A stretch of DNA of 64,000 nt from positions 310,001-374,000 of the forward strand of contig CAMPDV010000269.1 of NCBI GenBank assembly GCA_946699065.1, given 5' to 3'. Under the pieces are notes generated by a model. It was not told where the DNA came from and ran no database searches. It saw nothing but the letters and a program-made list of their open reading frames with translations. The number at the start of each line of letters is the position of its first letter. Positions within the stretch are counted from its first letter, which is position 1. This DNA is from Loxodes magnus. Taxonomy: Eukaryota > Ciliophora > Karyorelictea > Loxodida > Loxodidae. Shown piece by piece: positions 12,689 to 25,975 of the stretch. The position numbers and the translations under genes are program-made.

Positions 12689-13798
12689 AGATCATACAGA
12701 ACTAGTGCGACCACTCATGGTCTTACAGGTACCTGTCTTGACGTTCCATAGTCTCACTGTCGAATCTCTACTTCCCGATACGATGAACTCTGAATCACTG
12801 GATATAGCCACAGATAATACAGAACTAGAGTGACCACTCATGGTCTTACAGGTACCTGTCTTGACGTTCCATAGTCTCACCGTCTCATCTCTACTTCCCG
12901 ATACGATGAACTCTGAATCACTGGATATAGCCACAGATGATACAGAACTAGTGTGACCACTCATGGTCTTACAGGTACCTGTCTTGACGTTCCATAGTCT
13001 CACCGTATTATCACTACTTCCCGATACGATGAACTCTGAATCACTGGATATAGCCACAGATCATACAGAACTAGTGCGACCACTCATGGTCTTACAGGTA
13101 CCTGTCTTGACGTTCCATAGTCTCACCGTATTATCACTACTTCCCGATACGATGAACTCTGAATCACTGGATATAGCCACAGATGATACAGAATAAGTGA
13201 GACCACTCTTGGTCTTACAGGTACCTGTCTTGACGTTCCATAGTCTCACCGTATAATCATGACTTCCCGATACGATGAACTCTGAATCAATGGATATAGC
13301 CACAGCATATACAGAATTTGTGTGACCACTCATGGTCTTACAGGTACCTGTCTTGACGTTCCATAGTCTCACCGTATTATCACTACTTCCCGATACGATG
13401 AACTCTGAATCACTGGATATAGCCACAGATGATACAGAATAAGTGAGACCACTCTTGGTCTTACAGGTACCTGTCTTGACGTTCCATAGTCTCACTGTCG
13501 AATCTCTACTTCCCGATACGATGAACTCTGAATCACTGGATATAGCCTCAGATCATACAGAATTTGTGTGACCACTCATGGTCTTACAGGTACCTGTCTT
13601 GACGTTCCATAGTCTCACCGTATAATCATGACTTCCCGATACGATGAACTCTGAATCACTGGATATAGTCACAGATGATACAGAACTAGTGCGACCACTC
13701 ATGGTCTTACAAGTACCTGTCTTGACGTTCCATAGTCTCACCGTATAATCATGACTTCCCGATACGATGAACTCTGAATCAATGGATATAGCCACAGA

Positions 13799-14779
13799 TC
13801 ATACAGAATTTGTGTGACCACTCATGGTCTTACAGGTACCTGTCTTGACGTTCCATAGTCTCACCGTATTATCACTACTTCCCGATACGATGAACTCTGA
13901 ATCACTGGATATAGCCACAGATGATACAGAATAAGTGAGACCACTCTTGGTCTTACAGGTACCTGTCTTGACGTTCCATAGTCTCACCGTATAATCATGA
14001 CTTCCCGATACGATGAACTCTGAATCAATGGATATAGCCACAGATGATACATAACTAGTGTGACCACTCATGGTCTTACAGGTACCTGTCTTGACGTTCC
14101 ATAGTCTCACCGTATTATCATCACTTCCCGATACGATGAACTCTGAATCACTGGATATAGCCACAGATGATACAGAATAAGTGAGACCACTCTTGGTCTT
14201 ACAGGTACCTGTCTTGACGTTCCATAGTCTCACCGTATAATCATGACTTCCCGATACGATGAACTCTGAATCAATGGATATAGCCACAGATAATACAGAA
14301 TTTGTGTGACCACTCATGGTCTTACAAGTACCTGTCTTGACGTTCCATAGTCTCACCGTATAATCATGACTTCCCGATACGATGAACTCTGAATCAATGG
14401 ATATAGCCACAGATGATACATAACTAGTGTGACCACTCATGGTCTTACAGGTACCTGTCTTGACGTTCCATAGTCTCACCGTATTATCATCACTTCCCGA
14501 TACGATGAACTCTGAATCACTGGATATAGCCACAGATGATACAGAATAAGTGAGACCACTCTTGGTCTTACAGGTACCTGTCTTGACGTTCCATAGTCTC
14601 ACCGTATAATCATGACTTCCCGATACGATGAACTCTGAATCAATGGATATAGCCACAGATAATACAGAACTAGAGTGACCACTCATGGTCTTACAGGTAC
14701 CTGTCTTGACGTTCCATAGTCTCACCGTATAATCATGACTTCCCGATACGATGAACTCTGAATCAATGGATATAGCCAC
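13799..14779 (-). CDS. Stop-free WD40 run, 8 blades (326 codons)
   Basis: Turns are HDY, HDY, DDN, HDY, HDY, DDN, HDY, SDN. DDN is a turn variant largely confined to this part of the 71-unit repeat. Within the run a five-blade motif (HDY-HDY-DDN-HDY plus a TNSVL top) partly repeats itself, showing a still smaller internal duplication. The same 326-codon run appears at 31265 and 32372, and with two changes at 35693. In the corresponding place of copy 2 it is split by a single TCA-to-TGA difference at 23147. Confidence 0.45.
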   Translation of the reverse strand: MAISIDSEFIVSGSHDYTVRLWNVKTGTCKTMSGHSSSVLSVAISIDSEFIVSGSHDYTVRLWNVKTGTCKTKSGLTYSVSSVAISSDSEFIVSGSDDNTVRLWNVKTGTCKTMSGHTSYVSSVAISIDSEFIVSGSHDYTVRLWNVKTGTCKTMSGHTNSVLSVAISIDSEFIVSGSHDYTVRLWNVKTGTCKTKSGLTYSVSSVAISSDSEFIVSGSDDNTVRLWNVKTGTCKTMSGHTSYVSSVAISIDSEFIVSGSHDYTVRLWNVKTGTCKTKSGLTYSVSSVAISSDSEFIVSGSSDNTVRLWNVKTGTCKTMSGHTNSV

Positions 14780-15520
14780 AGATCATACATAACCAGTGTG
14801 ACCACTCATGGTCTTACAAGTACCTGTCTTGACGTTCCATAGTCTCACCGTATAATCATGACTTCCCGATACGATGAACTCTGAATCAATGGATATAGCC
14901 ACAGATCATACAGAATTTGTGTGACCACTCATGGTCTTACAGGTACCTGTCTTGACGTTCCATAGTCTCACCGTATTATCACTACTTCCCGATACGATGA
15001 ACTCTGAATCACTGGATATAGCCACAGATGATACAGAATAAGTGAGACCACTCTTGGTCTTACAGGTACCTGTCTTGACGTTCCATAGTCTCACCGTATA
15101 ATCATGACTTCCCGATACGATGAACTCTGAATCAATGGATATAGCCACAGATCATACAGAATTTGTGTGACCACTCATGGTCTTACAGGTACCTGTCTTG
15201 ACGTTCCATAGTCTCACCGTATTATCACTACTTCCCGATACGATGAACTCTGAATCACTGGATATAGCCACAGATGATACAGAATAAGTGAGACCACTCA
15301 TGGTCTTACAGGTACCTGTCTTGACGTTCCATAGTCTCACCGTATAATCATGACTTCCCGATACGATGAACTCTGAATCACTGGATATAGTCACAGATGA
15401 TACAGAACTAGTGCGACCACTCATGGTCTTACAAGTACCTGTCTTGACGTTCCATAGTCTCACCGTATAATCATGACTTCCCGATACGATGAACTCTGAA
15501 TCAATGGATATAGCCACAGA

Positions 15521-16378
15521 TCATACAGAATTTGTGTGACCACTCATGGTCTTACAGGTACCTGTCTTGACGTTCCATAGTCTCACCGTATTATCACTAC
15601 TTCCCGATACGATGAACTCTGAATCACTGGATATAGCCACAGATGATACAGAATAAGTGAGACCACTCTTGGTCTTACAGGTACCTGTCTTGACGTTCCA
15701 TAGTCTCACCGTATAATCATGACTTCCCGATACGATGAACTCTGAATCAATGGATATAGCCACAGATGATACATAACTAGTGTGACCACTCATGGTCTTA
15801 CAGGTACCTGTCTTGACGTTCCATAGTCTCACCGTATTATCATCACTTCCCGATACGATGAACTCTGAATCACTGGATATAGCCACAGATGATACAGAAT
15901 AAGTGAGACCACTCTTGGTCTTACAGGTACCTGTCTTGACGTTCCATAGTCTCACCGTATAATCATGACTTCCCGATACGATGAACTCTGAATCAATGGA
16001 TATAGCCACAGATAATACAGAATTTGTGTGACCACTCATGGTCTTACAAGTACCTGTCTTGACGTTCCATAGTCTCACCGTATAATCATGACTTCCCGAT
16101 ACGATGAACTCTGAATCAATGGATATAGCCACAGATGATACATAACTAGTGTGACCACTCATGGTCTTACAGGTACCTGTCTTGACGTTCCATAGTCTCA
16201 CCGTATTATCATCACTTCCCGATACGATGAACTCTGAATCACTGGATATAGCCACAGATGATACAGAATAAGTGAGACCACTCTTGGTCTTACAGGTACC
16301 TGTCTTGACGTTCCATAGTCTCACCGTATAATCATGACTTCCCGATACGATGAACTCTGAATCAATGGATATAGCCAC
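15521..16378 (-). CDS. Stop-free WD40 run, 7 blades (285 codons)
   Basis: Exactly seven whole unit lengths lie between two TGA codons, enough for one canonical propeller. Turns are HDY, DDN, HDY, HDY, DDN, HDY, SDN. It is the 13799 run minus its first blade, displaced by 14 units (1,722 bp). At the equivalent position copies 2 and 3 have different blades (24623 and 33356 onward), so this segment was exchanged inside the higher-order repeat without changing its length. Confidence 0.45.
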   Translation of the reverse strand: MAISIDSEFIVSGSHDYTVRLWNVKTGTCKTKSGLTYSVSSVAISSDSEFIVSGSDDNTVRLWNVKTGTCKTMSGHTSYVSSVAISIDSEFIVSGSHDYTVRLWNVKTGTCKTMSGHTNSVLSVAISIDSEFIVSGSHDYTVRLWNVKTGTCKTKSGLTYSVSSVAISSDSEFIVSGSDDNTVRLWNVKTGTCKTMSGHTSYVSSVAISIDSEFIVSGSHDYTVRLWNVKTGTCKTKSGLTYSVSSVAISSDSEFIVSGSSDNTVRLWNVKTGTCKTMSGHTNSV

Positions 16379-19300
16379 AGATCATACATAACTAGTGTGA
16401 CCACTCATGGTCTTACAGGTACCTGTCTTGACGTTCCATAGTCTCACCGTATAATCATGACTTCCCGATACGATGAACTCTGAATCAATGGATATAGCCA
16501 CAGATGATACATAACTAGTGTGACCACTCATGGTCTTACAGGTACCTGTCTTGACGTTCCATAGTCTCACCGTATTATCACTACTTCCCGATACGATGAA
16601 CTCTGAATCACTGGATATAGCCACAGATGATACAGAATAAGTGAGACCACTCTTGGTCTTACAGGTACCTGTCTTGACGTTCCATAGTCTCACTGTCGAA
16701 TCTCTACTTCCCGATACGATGAACTCTGAATCACTGGATATAGCCTCAGATCATACAGAATTTGTGTGACCACTCATGGTCTTACAGGTACCTGTCTTGA
16801 CGTTCCATAGTCTCACCGTATAATCATGACTTCCCGATACGATGAACTCTGAATCACTGGATATAGCCACAGATGATACATAACTAGTGTGACCACTCAT
16901 GGTCTTACAGGTACCTGTCTTGACGTTCCATAGTCTCACTGTCTCATCTCTACTTCCCTATACGATGAACTCTGAATCACTGGATATAGCCACATATCAT
17001 ACATAACTAGTGTGACCACTCATGGTCTTACAGGTACCTGTCTTGACGTCCCATAGTCTCACCGTATAATCATAACTTCCCGATACGATGAACTCTGAAT
17101 CAATGGATATAGCCACAGATCATACAGAATTTGTGTGACCACTCATGGTCTTACAAGTACCTGTCTTGACGTTCCATAGTCTCACCGTATAATCATGACT
17201 TCCCGATACGATGAACTCTGAATCAATGGATATAGCCACAGATCATACATAACCAGTGTGACCACTCATGGTCTTACAGGTACCTGTCTTGACGTTCCAT
17301 AGTCTCACCGTATTATCACTACTTCCCGATACGATGAACTCTGAATCACTGGATATAGCCACAGATGATACAGAATTTGTGTGACCACTCATGGTCTTAC
17401 AGGTACCTGTCTTGACGTTCCATAGTCTCACCGTATTATCACTACTTCCCGATACGATGAACTCTGAATCACTGGATATAGCCACAGATCATACAGAACT
17501 AGTGCGACCACTCATGGTCTTACAGGTACCTGTCTTGACGTTCCATAGTCTCACCGTATTATCACTACTTCCCGATACGATGAACTCTGAATCACTGGAT
17601 ATAGCCACAGATCTTACAGAATTAATGTGACCACTCATGGTCTTACAGGTACCTGTCTTGACGTTCCATAGTCTCACCGTATAATCATGACTTCCCGATA
17701 CGATGAACTCTGAATCAATGGATATAGCCACAGATGATACATAACTAGTGTGACCACTCATGGTCTTACAGGTACCTGTCTTGACGTTCCATAGTCTCAC
17801 CGTATTATCACTACTTCCCGATACGATGAACTCTGAATCACTGGATATAGCCACAGATCATACAGAACTAGTGCGACCACTCATGGTCTTACAGGTACCT
17901 GTCTTGACGTTCCATAGTCTCACTGTCGAATCTCTACTTCCCGATACGATGAACTCTGAATCACTGGATATAGCCACAGATAATACAGAACTAGAGTGAC
18001 CACTCATGGTCTTACAGGTACCTGTCTTGACGTTCCATAGTCTCACCGTCTCATCTCTACTTCCCGATACGATGAACTCTGAATCACTGGATATAGCCAC
18101 AGATGATACAGAACTAGTGTGACCACTCATGGTCTTACAGGTACCTGTCTTGACGTTCCATAGTCTCACCGTATTATCACTACTTCCCGATACGATGAAC
18201 TCTGAATCACTGGATATAGCCACAGATCATACAGAACTAGTGCGACCACTCATGGTCTTACAGGTACCTGTCTTGACGTTCCATAGTCTCACCGTATTAT
18301 CACTACTTCCCGATACGATGAACTCTGAATCACTGGATATAGCCACAGATGATACAGAATAAGTGAGACCACTCTTGGTCTTACAGGTACCTGTCTTGAC
18401 GTTCCATAGTCTCACCGTATAATCATGACTTCCCGATACGATGAACTCTGAATCAATGGATATAGCCACAGATCATACAGAATTTGTGTGACCACTCATG
18501 GTCTTACAGGTACCTGTCTTGACGTTCCATAGTCTCACCGTATTATCACTACTTCCCGATACGATGAACTCTGAATCACTGGATATAGCCACAGATGATA
18601 CAGAATAAGTGAGACCACTCTTGGTCTTACAGGTACCTGTCTTGACGTTCCATAGTCTCACTGTCGAATCTCTACTTCCCGATACGATGAACTCTGAATC
18701 ACTGGATATAGCCTCAGATCATACAGAATTTGTGTGATCACTCATGGTCTTACAGGTACCTGTCTTGACGTTCCATAGTCTCACCGTATAATCATGACTT
18801 CCCGATACGATGAACTCTGAATCAATGGATATAGCCACAGATCATACATAACCAGTGTGACCACTCATGGTCTTACAGGTACCTGTCTTGACGTTCCATA
18901 GTCTCACCGTATAATCATGACTTCCCGATACGATGAACTCTGAATCAATGGATATAGCCACAGATGATACATAACTAGTGTGACCACTCATGGTCTTACA
19001 GGTACCTGTCTTGACGTTCCATAGTCTCACCGTATTATCACTACTTCCCGATACGATGAACTCTGAATCACTGGATATAGCCACAGATGATACAGAATAA
19101 GTGAGACCACTCTTGGTCTTACAGGTACCTGTCTTGACGTTCCATAGTCTCACCGTATAATCATGACTTCCCGATACGATGAACTCTGAATCAATGGATA
19201 TAGCCACAGATGATACAGAATAAGTGAGACCACTCTTGGTCTTACAGGTACCTGTCTTGACGTCCCATAGTCTCACTGTCGAATCTCTACTTCCCGATAC

Positions 19301-19948
19301 GATGAACTCTGAATCACTGGATATAGCCTCAGATCATACAGAATTTGTGTGACCACTCATGGTCTTACAGGTACCTGTCTTGACGTTCCATAGTCTCACC
19401 GTATAATCATGACTTCCCGATACGATGAACTCTGAATCACTGGATATAGCCACAGATGATACAGAACTAGTGCGACCACTCATGGTCTTACAAGTACCTG
19501 TCTTGACGTTCCATAGTCTCACCGTCTCTTCTCTACTTCCCGATACGATGAACTCTGAATCACTGGATATAGCCACAGATAGTACATAATGTGTGTGACC
19601 ACTCATGGTCTTACAGGTACCTGTCTTGACGTTCCATAGTCTCACCGTATAATCATGACTTCCCGATACGATGAACTCTGAATCAATGGATATAGCCACA
19701 GATCATACATAACCAGTGTGACCACTCATGGTCTTACAGGTACCTGTCTTGACGTTCCATAGTCTCACCGTCTCATCTCTACTTCCCGATACGATGAACT
19801 CTGAATCACTGGATATAGCCACAGATGATACATAACCAGTGTGACCACTCATGGTCTTACAGGTACCTGTCTTGACGTCCCATAGTCTCACCGTATAATC
19901 ATGACTTCCCGATACGATGAACTCTGAATCACTGGATATAGCCACAGA

Positions 19949-20629
19949 TCATACAGAACTAGAGTGACCACTCATGGTCTTACAGGTACCTGTCTTGACG
20001 TTCCATAGTCTCACCGTATAATCACTACTTCCCGATACGATGAACTCTGAATCACTGGATATAGCCACAGATAGTACATAATGTGTGTGACCACTCATGG
20101 TCTTACAGGTACCTGTCTTGACGTCCCATAGTCTCACCGTATAATCATAACTTCCCGATACGATGAACTCTGAATCACTGGATATAGCCACAGATGATAC
20201 AGAACTAGTGCGACCACTCATGGTCTTACAAGTACCTGTCTTGACGTTCCATAGTCTCACCGTATAATCATGACTTCCCGATACGATGAACTCTGAATCA
20301 ATGGATATAGACACAGATAGTACATAATGTGTGTGACCACTCATGGTCTTACAGGTACCTGTCTTGACGTTCCATAGTCTCACCGTATAATCATGACTTC
20401 CCGATACGATGAACTCTGAATCAATGGATATAGCCACAGATGATACATAACTAGTGTGACCACTCATGGTCTTACAGGTACCTGTCTTGACGTTCCATAG
20501 TCTCACCGTATTATCACTACTTCCCGATACGATGAACTCTGAATCACTGGATATAGCCACAGATGATACATAACTAGTGTGACCACTCATGGTCTTACAG
20601 GTACCTGTCTTGACGTTCCATAGTCTCAC
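19949..20629 (-). CDS. Stop-free WD40 run, 6 blades (HOR copy 2)
   Basis: Protein-identical counterpart of 11216-11896, exactly 8,733 bp downstream. It has the same upstream TAG (20648) and TGA-TAT (20687) units. Confidence 0.4.
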   Translation of the reverse strand: MRLWNVKTGTCKTMSGHTSYVSSVAISSDSEFIVSGSSDNTVRLWNVKTGTCKTMSGHTSYVSSVAISIDSEFIVSGSHDYTVRLWNVKTGTCKTMSGHTHYVLSVSISIDSEFIVSGSHDYTVRLWNVKTGTCKTMSGRTSSVSSVAISSDSEFIVSGSYDYTVRLWDVKTGTCKTMSGHTHYVLSVAISSDSEFIVSGSSDYTVRLWNVKTGTCKTMSGHSSSV

Positions 20630-20809
20630 TGTCTCATCTCTACTTCCCTATACGATGAACTCTGAATCACTGGATATAGCCACATATCATACATAACTAG
20701 TGTGACCACTCATGGTCTTACAGGTACCTGTCTTGACGTCCCATAGTCTCACCGTATAATCATGACTTCCCGATACGATGAACTCTGAATCAATGGATAT
20801 AGCCACAGA

Positions 20810-21421
20810 TCATACAGAATTTGTGTGACCACTCATGGTCTTACAGGTACCTGTCTTGACGTTCCATAGTCTCACCGTATAATCATGACTTCCCGATACG
20901 ATGAACTCTGAATCAATGGATATAGCCACAGATGATACATAACTAGTGTGACCACTCATGGTCTTACAGGTACCTGTCTTGACGTTCCATAGTCTCACCG
21001 TATTATCACTACTTCCCGATACGATGAACTCTGAATCACTGGATATAGCCACAGATGATACAGAACTAGTGCGACCACTCATGGTCTTACAAGTACCTGT
21101 CTTGACGTTCCATAGTCTCACCGTATTATCACTACTTCCCGATACGATGAACTCTGAATCACTGGATATAGCCACAGATAATACAGAACTAGAGTGACCA
21201 CTCATGGTCTTACAAGTACCTGTCTTGACGTCCCATAGTCTCACCGTATAATCATGACTTCCCGATACGATGAACTCTGAATCAATGGATATAGCCACAG
21301 ATGATACATAACTAGTGTGACCACTCATGGTCTTACAGGTACCTGTCTTGACGTTCCATAGTCTCACCGTATTATCACTACTTCCCGATACGATGAACTC
21401 TGAATCACTGGATATAGCCAC
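20810..21421 (-). CDS. Stop-free WD40 run, 5 blades (HOR copy 2)
   Basis: Counterpart of 12077-12688 at +8,733 bp. It has one replacement: the second blade has D rather than N at column 6, while keeping the HDY turn. In the rest of the window D6 usually travels with a tyrosine turn (YDY, YDK), so this looks like a short conversion tract or a point change. Confidence 0.4.
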   Translation of the reverse strand: MAISSDSEFIVSGSSDNTVRLWNVKTGTCKTMSGHTSYVSSVAISIDSEFIVSGSHDYTVRLWDVKTGTCKTMSGHSSSVLSVAISSDSEFIVSGSSDNTVRLWNVKTGTCKTMSGRTSSVSSVAISSDSEFIVSGSSDNTVRLWNVKTGTCKTMSGHTSYVSSVAISIDSEFIVSGSHDYTVRLWNVKTGTCKTMSGHTNSV

Positions 21422-22531
21422 AGATCATACAGAACTAGTGCGACCACTCATGGTCTTACAGGTACCTGTCTTGACGTTCCATAGTCTCACTGTCGAATCT
21501 CTACTTCCCGATACGATGAACTCTGAATCACTGGATATAGCCACAGATAATACAGAACTAGAGTGACCACTCATGGTCTTACAGGTACCTGTCTTGACGT
21601 TCCATAGTCTCACCGTCTCATCTCTACTTCCCGATACGATGAACTCTGAATCACTGGATATAGCCACAGATGATACAGAACTAGTGTGACCACTCATGGT
21701 CTTACAGGTACCTGTCTTGACGTTCCATAGTCTCACCGTATTATCACTACTTCCCGATACGATGAACTCTGAATCACTGGATATAGCCACAGATCATACA
21801 GAACTAGTGCGACCACTCATGGTCTTACAGGTACCTGTCTTGACGTTCCATAGTCTCACCGTATTATCACTACTTCCCGATACGATGAACTCTGAATCAC
21901 TGGATATAGCCACAGATGATACAGAATAAGTGAGACCACTCTTGGTCTTACAGGTACCTGTCTTGACGTTCCATAGTCTCACCGTATAATCATGACTTCC
22001 CGATACGATGAACTCTGAATCAATGGATATAGCCACAGCATATACAGAATTTGTGTGACCACTCATGGTCTTACAGGTACCTGTCTTGACGTTCCATAGT
22101 CTCACCGTATTATCACTACTTCCCGATACGATGAACTCTGAATCACTGGATATAGCCACAGATGATACAGAATAAGTGAGACCACTCTTGGTCTTACAGG
22201 TACCTGTCTTGACGTTCCATAGTCTCACTGTCGAATCTCTACTTCCCGATACGATGAACTCTGAATCACTGGATATAGCCTCAGATCATACAGAATTTGT
22301 GTGACCACTCATGGTCTTACAGGTACCTGTCTTGACGTTCCATAGTCTCACCGTATAATCATGACTTCCCGATACGATGAACTCTGAATCACTGGATATA
22401 GTCACAGATGATACAGAACTAGTGCGACCACTCATGGTCTTACAAGTACCTGTCTTGACGTTCCATAGTCTCACCGTATAATCATGACTTCCCGATACGA
22501 TGAACTCTGAATCAATGGATATAGCCACAGA

Positions 22532-23143
22532 TCATACAGAATTTGTGTGACCACTCATGGTCTTACAGGTACCTGTCTTGACGTTCCATAGTCTCACCGT
22601 ATTATCACTACTTCCCGATACGATGAACTCTGAATCACTGGATATAGCCACAGATGATACAGAATAAGTGAGACCACTCTTGGTCTTACAGGTACCTGTC
22701 TTGACGTTCCATAGTCTCACCGTATAATCATGACTTCCCGATACGATGAACTCTGAATCAATGGATATAGCCACAGATGATACATAACTAGTGTGACCAC
22801 TCATGGTCTTACAGGTACCTGTCTTGACGTTCCATAGTCTCACCGTATTATCATCACTTCCCGATACGATGAACTCTGAATCACTGGATATAGCCACAGA
22901 TGATACAGAATAAGTGAGACCACTCTTGGTCTTACAGGTACCTGTCTTGACGTTCCATAGTCTCACCGTATAATCATGACTTCCCGATACGATGAACTCT
23001 GAATCAATGGATATAGCCACAGATAATACAGAATTTGTGTGACCACTCATGGTCTTACAAGTACCTGTCTTGACGTTCCATAGTCTCACCGTATAATCAT
23101 GACTTCCCGATACGATGAACTCTGAATCAATGGATATAGCCAC
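22532..23143 (-). CDS. Stop-free WD40 run, 5 blades (HOR copy 2)
   Basis: Turns are HDY, HDY, DDN, HDY, SDN. It corresponds to the downstream five-eighths of the 13799 and 31265 runs. It is shorter only because column 23 at 23147 is TGA where the other two copies have TCA (14414, 31880), with the same flanking sequence. Confidence 0.4.
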   Translation of the reverse strand: MAISIDSEFIVSGSHDYTVRLWNVKTGTCKTMSGHTNSVLSVAISIDSEFIVSGSHDYTVRLWNVKTGTCKTKSGLTYSVSSVAISSDSEFIVSGSDDNTVRLWNVKTGTCKTMSGHTSYVSSVAISIDSEFIVSGSHDYTVRLWNVKTGTCKTKSGLTYSVSSVAISSDSEFIVSGSSDNTVRLWNVKTGTCKTMSGHTNSV

Positions 23144-23884
23144 AGATCATACATAACTAGTGTGACCACTCATGGTCTTACAGGTACCTGTCTTGACGTT
23201 CCATAGTCTCACCGTATTATCATCACTTCCCGATACGATGAACTCTGAATCACTGGATATAGCCACAGATGATACAGAATAAGTGAGACCACTCTTGGTC
23301 TTACAGGTACCTGTCTTGACGTTCCATAGTCTCACCGTATAATCATGACTTCCCGATACGATGAACTCTGAATCAATGGATATAGCCACAGATAATACAG
23401 AACTAGAGTGACCACTCATGGTCTTACAGGTACCTGTCTTGACGTTCCATAGTCTCACCGTATAATCATGACTTCCCGATACGATGAACTCTGAATCAAT
23501 GGATATAGCCACAGATCATACATAACCAGTGTGACCACTCATGGTCTTACAAGTACCTGTCTTGACGTTCCATAGTCTCACCGTATAATCATGACTTCCC
23601 GATACGATGAACTCTGAATCAATGGATATAGCCACAGATCATACAGAATTTGTGTGACCACTCATGGTCTTACAGGTACCTGTCTTGACGTTCCATAGTC
23701 TCACCGTATTATCACTACTTCCCGATACGATGAACTCTGAATCACTGGATATAGCCACAGATGATACAGAATAAGTGAGACCACTCTTGGTCTTACAGGT
23801 ACCTGTCTTGACGTTCCATAGTCTCACCGTATAATCATGACTTCCCGATACGATGAACTCTGAATCAATGGATATAGCCTCAGA

Positions 23885-24619
23885 TCATACAGAATTTGTG
23901 TGACCACTCATGGTCTTACAGGTACCTGTCTTGACGTTCCATAGTCTCACCGTATTATCATCACTTCCCGATACGATGAACTCTGAATCACTGGATATAG
24001 CCACAGATGATACAGAATAAGTGAGACCACTCTTGGTCTTACAGGTACCTGTCTTGACGTTCCATAGTCTCACCGTATAATCATGACTTCCCGATACGAT
24101 GAACTCTGAATCAATGGATATAGCCACAGATAATACAGAATTTGTGTGACCACTCATGGTCTTACAAGTACCTGTCTTGACGTTCCATAGTCTCACCGTA
24201 TAATCATGACTTCCCGATACGATGAACTCTGAATCAATGGATATAGCCACAGATGATACATAACTAGTGTGACCACTCATGGTCTTACAGGTACCTGTCT
24301 TGACGTTCCATAGTCTCACCGTATTATCATCACTTCCCGATACGATGAACTCTGAATCACTGGATATAGCCACAGATGATACAGAATAAGTGAGACCACT
24401 CTTGGTCTTACAGGTACCTGTCTTGACGTTCCATAGTCTCACCGTATAATCATGACTTCCCGATACGATGAACTCTGAATCAATGGATATAGCCACAGAT
24501 AATACAGAACTAGAGTGACCACTCATGGTCTTACAGGTACCTGTCTTGACGTTCCATAGTCTCACCGTATAATCATGACTTCCCGATACGATGAACTCTG
24601 AATCAATGGATATAGCCAC
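23885..24619 (-). CDS. Stop-free WD40 run, 6 blades (HOR copy 2)
   Basis: Turns are HDY, HDY, DDN, HDY, HDY, DDN, ending with a TNSV top at a TGA followed by GAG (V25E). The matching TGA unit of copy 1 (15152) keeps GTG there, so the V25E haplotype has entered or been lost at this site since the copies separated. Confidence 0.4.
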   Translation of the reverse strand: MAISIDSEFIVSGSHDYTVRLWNVKTGTCKTMSGHSSSVLSVAISIDSEFIVSGSHDYTVRLWNVKTGTCKTKSGLTYSVSSVAISSDSEFIVSGSDDNTVRLWNVKTGTCKTMSGHTSYVSSVAISIDSEFIVSGSHDYTVRLWNVKTGTCKTMSGHTNSVLSVAISIDSEFIVSGSHDYTVRLWNVKTGTCKTKSGLTYSVSSVAISSDSEFIVSGSDDNTVRLWNVKTGTCKTMSGHTNSV

Positions 24620-25975
24620 AGATCATACATAACCAGTGTGACCACTCATGGTCTTACAGGTACCTGTCTTGACGTTCCATAGTCTCACCGTATTATCATG
24701 ACTTCCCGATACGATGAACTCTGAATCAATGGATATAGCCACAGATAATACAGAACTAGAGTGACCACTCATGGTCTTACAGGTACCTGTCTTGACGTTC
24801 CATAGTCTCACCGTATAATCATGACTTCCCGATACGATGAACTCTGAATCAATGGATATAGCCACAGATAATACAGAACTAGTGTGACCACTCATGGTCT
24901 TACAGGTACCTGTCTTGACGTTCCATAGTCTCACCGTATTATCACTACTTCCCGATACGATGAACTCTGAATCACTGGATATAGCCACAGATCATACATA
25001 ACCAGTGTGACCACTCATGGTCTTACAGGTACCTGTCTTGACGTTCCATAGTCTCACCGTCTCATCTCTACTTCCCGATACGATGAACTCTGAATCAATG
25101 GATATAGCCACAGATCATACATAACTAGTGTGACCACTCATGGTCTTACAGGTACCTGTCTTGACGTTCCATAGTCTCACCGTATAATCATGACTTCCCG
25201 ATACGATGAACTCTGAATCAATGGATATAGCCACAGATGATACATAACTAGTGTGACCACTCATGGTCTTACAGGTACCTGTCTTGACGTTCCATAGTCT
25301 CACCGTATTATCACTACTTCCCGATACGATGAACTCTGAATCACTGGATATAGCCACAGATGATACAGAATAAGTGAGACCACTCTTGGTCTTACAGGTA
25401 CCTGTCTTGACGTTCCATAGTCTCACTGTCGAATCTCTACTTCCCGATACGATGAACTCTGAATCACTGGATATAGCCTCAGATCATACAGAATTTGTGT
25501 GACCACTCATGGTCTTACAGGTACCTGTCTTGACGTTCCATAGTCTCACCGTATAATCATGACTTCCCGATACGATGAACTCTGAATCACTGGATATAGC
25601 CACAGATGATACATAACTAGTGTGACCACTCATGGTCTTACAGGTACCTGTCTTGACGTTCCATAGTCTCACTGTCTCATCTCTACTTCCCTATACGATG
25701 AACTCTGAATCACTGGATATAGCCACATATCATACATAACTAGTGTGACCACTCATGGTCTTACAGGTACCTGTCTTGACGTCCCATAGTCTCACCGTAT
25801 AATCATAACTTCCCGATACGATGAACTCTGAATCAATGGATATAGCCACAGATCATACAGAATTTGTGTGACCACTCATGGTCTTACAAGTACCTGTCTT
25901 GACGTTCCATAGTCTCACCGTATAATCATGACTTCCCGATACGATGAACTCTGAATCAATGGATATAGCCACAGA

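Larger units (their letters stand above)
9125..17857 (-). repeat. 71-unit higher-order repeat, copy 1 (8,733 bp)
   Basis: The ordered stops 9125, 9494, 9740, 9986, 10109, 10601, 10970, 11216, TAG 11915, 11954, 12077, 12692, 13061, 13553, 13799, 14783, 14906, 15152, 16382, 16751, TAG 16958, 16997, 17120 and 17243 all have counterparts at exactly +8,733 bp. The stop at 15521 does not. Homology extends slightly left, to about 8,760. A G17D blade (near 10004) is a copy-specific marker repeated in copies 2 and 3. Confidence 0.85.
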